DNA of 64,000 nt from Lachnospiraceae bacterium (GTDB taxonomy: Bacteria > Bacillota > Clostridia > Lachnospirales > Lachnospiraceae). Positions 60,111-64,000 of this stretch are shown piece by piece; position 1 is the first letter of the stretch, and each line of letters starts with the position of its first letter. The stretch lies in assembly GCA_028689655.1 (NCBI GenBank), contig JAQVCT010000003.1, forward strand, positions 1 through 64,000, given 5' to 3'. Made by a program: the position numbers and the translations under genes. Below the pieces are notes generated by a model. That model saw only the letters and a list, made by a program, of their open reading frames with translations. It was not told the origin of the DNA and searched no databases.

Positions 60111-62303
60111 TTACGGATTGATTGTTTTCCAGATAACCTCTCCTACACCCAGATCGTATGTCTCACGGACTCCTGCGCCATCATAGACAGTGGTGGTGCG
60201 TGGCTTATCCGAATTATTCACGATTGCATACTGACCCGCTGCTGGATATGCATGTACTTCACAGTAAATATCATCCGCATACCATTTTTTATAATTGCTC
60301 TCCTGGTGAGCTGCATAATACATGCTTCGCATCAGGAGTCTGGTATTCTCAAAGCTGTAGGGAAGTCCCGCGATATAGACGCCGCGTCCCTTGCCATAAT
60401 CATTGGAAGACACGTGAATCTCCCCGTTGGAGTACTCTAAAATCTCTGTATCACCAGACAGGGCGTACACATTTTTCATGCTCTCACCAAAGTCATATGC
60501 CATGGATTTGGAGTCAGAAGTATCCCCCGCATGATCCTCCGTGATGAAGTGCTTCTCCGAAACTGTTGTAAAATATTTATCCGTGGAGAGGGTGTATCCC
60601 ATCTCTTTATCAATTCCCAGCACATCATATAATTGGAAGTAATGACCATTCTGCAAATATGCGCTTGGCTCTCCCACACCTACGAAGCCGCCACCCTCAT
60701 AGATCCACTGGCGAATCATGGTGACAATCTCCTCATCTGCCCAATAGGTATCTCCGGAGAATGCAGTTCCGCCGTCTCCCGCATTGATAATCACATCAAT
60801 ATCTTTCGGGATTCCATGCTCTTTGATATCATCAAAGCTGATAAATTCCACATCCACGCTGGCACCACTCAGGGATTCCAGAATGCCTAGATAAGAGTAG
60901 ATCTGTTTGTACCACAGGGCATGCGCCACCATAAAGCACTGCCAGGAACGTAGTTTTCCCCATGCATTTAAGATCGCTACTTTGAGTCCCGCATAAGGCT
61001 TTCCAGCCTTCACGTTATCATAGAGCATACGGTATTCATCCGCCACTTCCTCGATATAATCCACGAATTTCGGGAATTTATATGCCAGGCTCAGGTAACC
61101 GCCATAGCCAATTCTGTCCACAGGGCTTCTGAACAGAGCACGTCTGGCACTGATCCAGTTCTCCCTTGCTTCGATACAGGGATCATTTCCCTCATAAAAG
61201 GTGTCCGGGAAAAAGTATGGCAGGAATCTGCCCTCCGTATATTTTACATGAGGAATGTCCGATATCAGTCGTAAGGTAGCACCGCCGCCGACACTTCCTA
61301 CCACTGCGTCCAGTCCTATCTCATTGAAATATTTTCCGTAGGGCTCTGTACCGATCCAGTTATCCCCCAGGAACATCATGGCTTCCTTGCCTGCCGCATG
61401 TACCATATCCACCAGTTCTTTGGCTTTCATCGCCACAAAACGCTGGATAAAGTCCATATAATCCCGGTATTCCCTGGATGGTACTTTAAAGGTACTGTTG
61501 TAATACCCCTGATTGATCAAGTGCTCCGGACGGAGACGATATCCTTTTTCCTTTTTAAAGGCGAGAAGGGCATCTGCGGACACACTGGCACCATAACCGA
61601 ACCAGTCCACGAATTTTTCCTTCGCCTGGTCGTTGAACACTAACGTAAAGTGATAGAAAAATGTGGTGAAACGTACCACGTCCGTGTCCGGATTCTCTTT
61701 CAGCCATTGCTCCAGGTATTCTCTGGCAAAAGTGCCGGAGGCAGTTCCTCTGATATCGAAAGGAATGTCATGGGGTTTGTCTCCCCAGTTGTTGGTAATA
61801 TGATTGTACATCTGGGTGGGGTCCCAGATAGCATATGCCAGAAAAGATACCGTATAGGCATGGAAAGGCTTCGCATCCTTTATAGTCACAATGTTATTTT
61901 CCCCATCCAATTCCCATTTCTCCGGTGAAATGATCTCATCTACTGTACGATCCATCACTTCCCACCACTCCTTGGGATCGTGACGAAGATCAGGCATGAT
62001 CTGTTCCTTATAATATCCATCCATATAGGAGATTGATATGGTATCTCCATGGGCTGTGCAGTATCTGGACAGGAGGTACAGCTGCTGGCACTCATCCATA
62101 TGTTTCTCAGCGTGCTCATTATGCCCTCTGGATACAAAATATGTAGTATAGATCTTTGCGTCCAGCTGCTTGATATCCTCTGATAACTTTGTTCCGTCAC
62201 TGTCCCTGATGGCATCCGCCCCCCAGCGATCCATGATTTCCTGTGTCTCTTTCAAAAAATTTGTTTCACTTGGCAGTGTTACTCTTCCTTTTGTTTTTCC
62301 CAT
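60111..62303 (-). CDS. lnpA: 1,3-beta-galactosyl-N-acetylhexosamine phosphorylase (GH112)
   Basis: A GH112 phosphorylase of about 730 aa. It begins MGKTKGRVTLPSETNF, has the TIM-barrel core with FLGDNWIGTEPYG (catalytic acid Asp), RWGADAIRDSDGT near the N-terminus and the C-terminal domain with SDKPRTTTVYDG, all characteristic of lacto-N-biose/galacto-N-biose phosphorylases. It splits LNB or GNB from host mucin or milk glycans into galactose-1-phosphate and the N-acetylhexosamine. The ATG at 62303 has AGGAAGG seven bases upstream. The usual partners (lnpB/C/D kinase and transferases, GNB/LNB transporter) are not in the window. The AraC gene upstream is divergent and likely controls it. Confidence 0.92.
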   Translation of the reverse strand: MGKTKGRVTLPSETNFLKETQEIMDRWGADAIRDSDGTKLSEDIKQLDAKIYTTYFVSRGHNEHAEKHMDECQQLYLLSRYCTAHGDTISISYMDGYYKEQIMPDLRHDPKEWWEVMDRTVDEIISPEKWELDGENNIVTIKDAKPFHAYTVSFLAYAIWDPTQMYNHITNNWGDKPHDIPFDIRGTASGTFAREYLEQWLKENPDTDVVRFTTFFYHFTLVFNDQAKEKFVDWFGYGASVSADALLAFKKEKGYRLRPEHLINQGYYNSTFKVPSREYRDYMDFIQRFVAMKAKELVDMVHAAGKEAMMFLGDNWIGTEPYGKYFNEIGLDAVVGSVGGGATLRLISDIPHVKYTEGRFLPYFFPDTFYEGNDPCIEARENWISARRALFRSPVDRIGYGGYLSLAYKFPKFVDYIEEVADEYRMLYDNVKAGKPYAGLKVAILNAWGKLRSWQCFMVAHALWYKQIYSYLGILESLSGASVDVEFISFDDIKEHGIPKDIDVIINAGDGGTAFSGDTYWADEEIVTMIRQWIYEGGGFVGVGEPSAYLQNGHYFQLYDVLGIDKEMGYTLSTDKYFTTVSEKHFITEDHAGDTSDSKSMAYDFGESMKNVYALSGDTEILEYSNGEIHVSSNDYGKGRGVYIAGLPYSFENTRLLMRSMYYAAHQESNYKKWYADDIYCEVHAYPAAGQYAIVNNSDKPRTTTVYDGAGVRETYDLGVGEVIWKTINP

Positions 62304-62592
62304 ATTCATACCTTCCTTATACTTGAACATCAGCCTGTTTTACATTTGTCCTGTTGCGTTGTATTGATTTCTTACACTGTTTCCTGTGTTAATCTTCTGC
62401 ATTGATTCTATATGTTGAGTATAATTCTATCCTTCCTGTTGGACAATGGATTTATTGCTTTGCATTTTATATATCTTGCTTTTATATGCGCAACATGATA
62501 ATGTTATTGGAAATGAAATAATGATGAAAATCATTACGACAGGACATCTTCCCCAACAACATATCATTGATCATAGGATAAGGAGCAGCTAT

Positions 62593-63405
62593 ATGGGAAA
62601 TCGAAGATATGACGCAGAAGTACCCTCTCAGCCTGAGGAGGCACTACATTTTCTCTACATCTCCACCTCCAAATATGAGGGGGATTGGCAGAGCATCCGA
62701 CATACCCACCCTTTCAGTGAGCTTTTCTACGTGGTGGGCGGAAAGGGTTCCTTTGAAGTGAGCGATACGCATTTCATGATCGAACCTGATGATCTGATCA
62801 TTGTGAATCCGCAGATAACCCACACGGAGCGTTCCTATCACCAGGAGCCTCTGGAATATATCGTCCTTGGCATCCAGGGACTTTCCTTCTCGGAGGATTA
62901 CGCCCATTACAGTTACCATGGGAAAAATAAAGAAATATTCTTTCTCATCAGGCAGATCCTGGAAGAGACTCTGAAAAAGCAGGAGCACTACAGTGATGTC
63001 TGTGAAAAATTGCTGGAGGTACTGCTGATTCATATTATGCGCCGTCAACACCTGACCATCAATAATGCTATCGATATCCAACTGTCAAAAGAATGTCTGC
63101 AGATCCAGCATTATCTGGATTCCAACTACGCAGATCCCATCACATTGGATACACTTGCCAAAACAGCTCATATGAACAAATACTATCTGGCACATGTCTT
63201 CACCCGTTACACTGGCATATCCCCTATCCGTTATCTCATACAAAAACGTGTATCTGAGGCAAAGACACTGCTGCTCACCACGGATTATTCCATCTCCCAG
63301 ATTGCGCTCTCTGTGGGATTTTCCTCCCAGTCCTATTTTGCCCAGGTCTTTCGCAGGGAAACCGGCATGTCCCCTGTTGCCTATCGAAAGCAGACCTCCT
63401 TGTAG
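62593..63405 (+). CDS. AraC family regulator with cupin-like sensor
   Basis: A 270-aa regulator: a cupin-type N-terminal sugar-sensing domain (about 15-110, HTHPFSELFYVVGGKGSFEV and PDDLIIVNPQITHTE) and a C-terminal double helix-turn-helix of AraC type (about 170-265, DPITLDTLAKTAHMNKYYLAHVF and YSISQIALSVGFSSQSYFAQVFRRETGMSP). The ATG at 62593 follows AAGGAG by seven to eight bases; an upstream extension has no such site. It is divergent from lnpA over a 290-base gap, so it is the likely activator of the phosphorylase gene, responding to an amino sugar or oligosaccharide. Confidence 0.9.
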   Translation: MGNRRYDAEVPSQPEEALHFLYISTSKYEGDWQSIRHTHPFSELFYVVGGKGSFEVSDTHFMIEPDDLIIVNPQITHTERSYHQEPLEYIVLGIQGLSFSEDYAHYSYHGKNKEIFFLIRQILEETLKKQEHYSDVCEKLLEVLLIHIMRRQHLTINNAIDIQLSKECLQIQHYLDSNYADPITLDTLAKTAHMNKYYLAHVFTRYTGISPIRYLIQKRVSEAKTLLLTTDYSISQIALSVGFSSQSYFAQVFRRETGMSPVAYRKQTSL

Positions 63406-63466
63406 AGGAATCACGATGCCGGGATTTATTCATTTTCTGTGTTTATCTTTGCATTTTTATATATTT

Positions 63467-63588
63467 GCATGTTTCTATGATTGTATGCTTCTACGATTCC
63501 ATGTTTCTATGATTCCATGTTTCTATGTTTCTATGTTTGCATGTTTCTATAATTCCATGTTTCTATGTTTGCATGTTTCTATGTTTCC
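63467..63588. repeat. Degenerate tandem repeat, CATGTTTCTATG type
   Basis: About nine imperfect copies of a 10-16 base unit (CATGTTTCTATGATTC and shortened forms CTATGTTTG). It lies between the AraC stop and the bioB promoter region in the 358-base gap and looks like slippage-made simple sequence. No coding potential. Confidence 0.7.
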
Positions 63589-63625
63589 CTAAGTTTACCA
63601 TCAGCATTATATTACCCGTAGCTAA

Positions 63626-63677
63626 ATGTTAACCAATGTATTTTATTAGTTGACATTTTCTGCTCATATGATAGGAT
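63626..63677 (+). promoter_or_regulatory. BirA-type operator over the bioB promoter
   Basis: ATGTTAACC, 14 bases, GTTGACAT is an imperfect inverted repeat like the known Firmicutes BirA box (TTGTTAACC-N14/15-GGTTAACAA). The right half contains a TTGACA -35 (63650-63655), and TAGGAT at 63672-63677 is a -10 after a 16-base spacer. Biotinyl-BirA bound here would block bioB transcription when biotin is plentiful. Confidence 0.7.
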
Positions 63678-63763
63678 ATTTTATAATTAATTAAACATGC
63701 GGATAAAGTAAATCTGTACCATTGGTATATATTGCAGAACATTGCAGAAAGGAAATCATTATC

Positions 63764-64000
63764 ATGACTAACATGACTAACATCGATACATTAAAAGAAA
63801 AAGTACTTCGGGATGAATGGATCACAAAGGAGGAGGCAATAGCGTTATCCACTGAGGATCTGTCTGCACTCACAGCCGCTGCAAATGAGATCCGCCAGTT
63901 GAAATGTGGCGATGGCTTCGATCTGTGTACCATCGTGAATGGCAAATGTGGCAGGTGCTCCGAGGACTGCAAATACTGTGCCCAAAGTGTCCACTACCAG
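63764..64000 (+). CDS. bioB: Biotin synthase, 5' part (runs off the window)
   Basis: The first 79 codons of a radical SAM biotin synthase. It begins MTNMTNIDTLKEKVLRDEW, with LCTIVNGKCGRCSEDCKYCAQS holding the [4Fe-4S] motif CSEDCKYC (CxxxCxxC). The family inserts sulfur into dethiobiotin. The start ATG at 63764 follows AAAGGAAATC; a second in-frame ATG three codons later is possible. A BirA-type operator lies over the promoter about 100 bases upstream. The rest of the gene lies beyond base 64,000. Confidence 0.93.
   Translation, partial: MTNMTNIDTLKEKVLRDEWITKEEAIALSTEDLSALTAAANEIRQLKCGDGFDLCTIVNGKCGRCSEDCKYCAQSVHYQ

Noticed and set aside
63467-63588. CRISPR array or coding repeat
   Set aside because: Irregular short units without unique spacers and with stops in all frames of interest; simple-sequence slippage explains it.

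Overview
The window reads as ordinary chromosome from a gut-type Lachnospiraceae (Clostridia, Firmicutes). Reasons: strong AGGAGG-type ribosome binding sites with occasional GTG/TTG starts, Gram-positive lipoproteins, a ClpC-type Clp ATPase, a Csp-like subtilase, a CarD regulator, a GH112 galacto-N-biose/lacto-N-biose phosphorylase, a GH127 arabinofuranosidase, and several proteins of types I know mainly from this family. No phage, plasmid, CRISPR or complete insertion sequence is visible. Genus cannot be fixed from sequence alone. All calls come from reading the sequence; no database search was run.

Layout. 1-1480: an AT-rich patch with a 58-codon ORF and a protein that looks like a tyrosine recombinase lacking its catalytic residues; probably foreign. 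1.5-5.9 kb: subtilase, then an SGNH hydrolase/MBOAT acyltransferase pair. 5.9-15.8 kb: a GGDEF-EAL sensor with its own solute-binding lipoprotein, then a ChvE/MmsA/MmsB-type sugar ABC operon with two tandem permeases. 16.1-22.6 kb: a 300-bp imperfect palindrome, an RND pump with an SH3-tailed adaptor, and a divergent TetR regulator with a palindromic operator candidate between them. 22.7-27.9 kb: SEC-C protein, PHP phosphoesterase, orphan NMT1 lipoprotein, a hemerythrin-CutC fusion, a formate/nitrite-type channel, tRNA-Trp. 28-33 kb: radA, a small conserved protein, clpC preceded by a GntR repressor with a palindrome on its promoter. 33-39 kb: SH3 membrane protein, zinc-ribbon protein, and purE-purM-purN-purD. 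39-44.6 kb: M29 aminopeptidase, small membrane proteins, pyrE, a degenerate HPt protein, a small HTH protein, pyrF. 44.7-54.6 kb: HTH-Uma2 protein, tandem HD-GYP protein, small alarmone synthetase, GH127, aldo/keto reductase, a GGDEF protein with a substrate-binding sensor, a PfkB sugar-phosphate kinase, CarD. 54.7-60 kb: DbpA-like helicase, pyridoxamine kinase, TatD-linked radical SAM protein, HPt protein, RsmH-like methyltransferase. 60-64 kb: lnpA with a divergent AraC regulator, then the start of bioB under a BirA-type operator.

Themes. Three proteins concern cyclic-di-GMP (two GGDEF, one HD-GYP) and one makes (p)ppGpp; both GGDEF proteins are tied to solute-binding modules, suggesting nutrient-linked signalling. 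De novo purine and pyrimidine genes are split over two clusters. Most striking are the hemerythrin-CutC fusion beside an FNT channel, two copies of a 153-bp MITE with perfect 13-bp terminal repeats (one with an 8-bp target duplication, inside the pur cluster), the catalytically empty recombinase-like protein, the paralogous HPt pair where one has Tyr in place of the phospho-His, and an 82-bp tandem duplication of the purN-purD junction that creates a mini-ORF.
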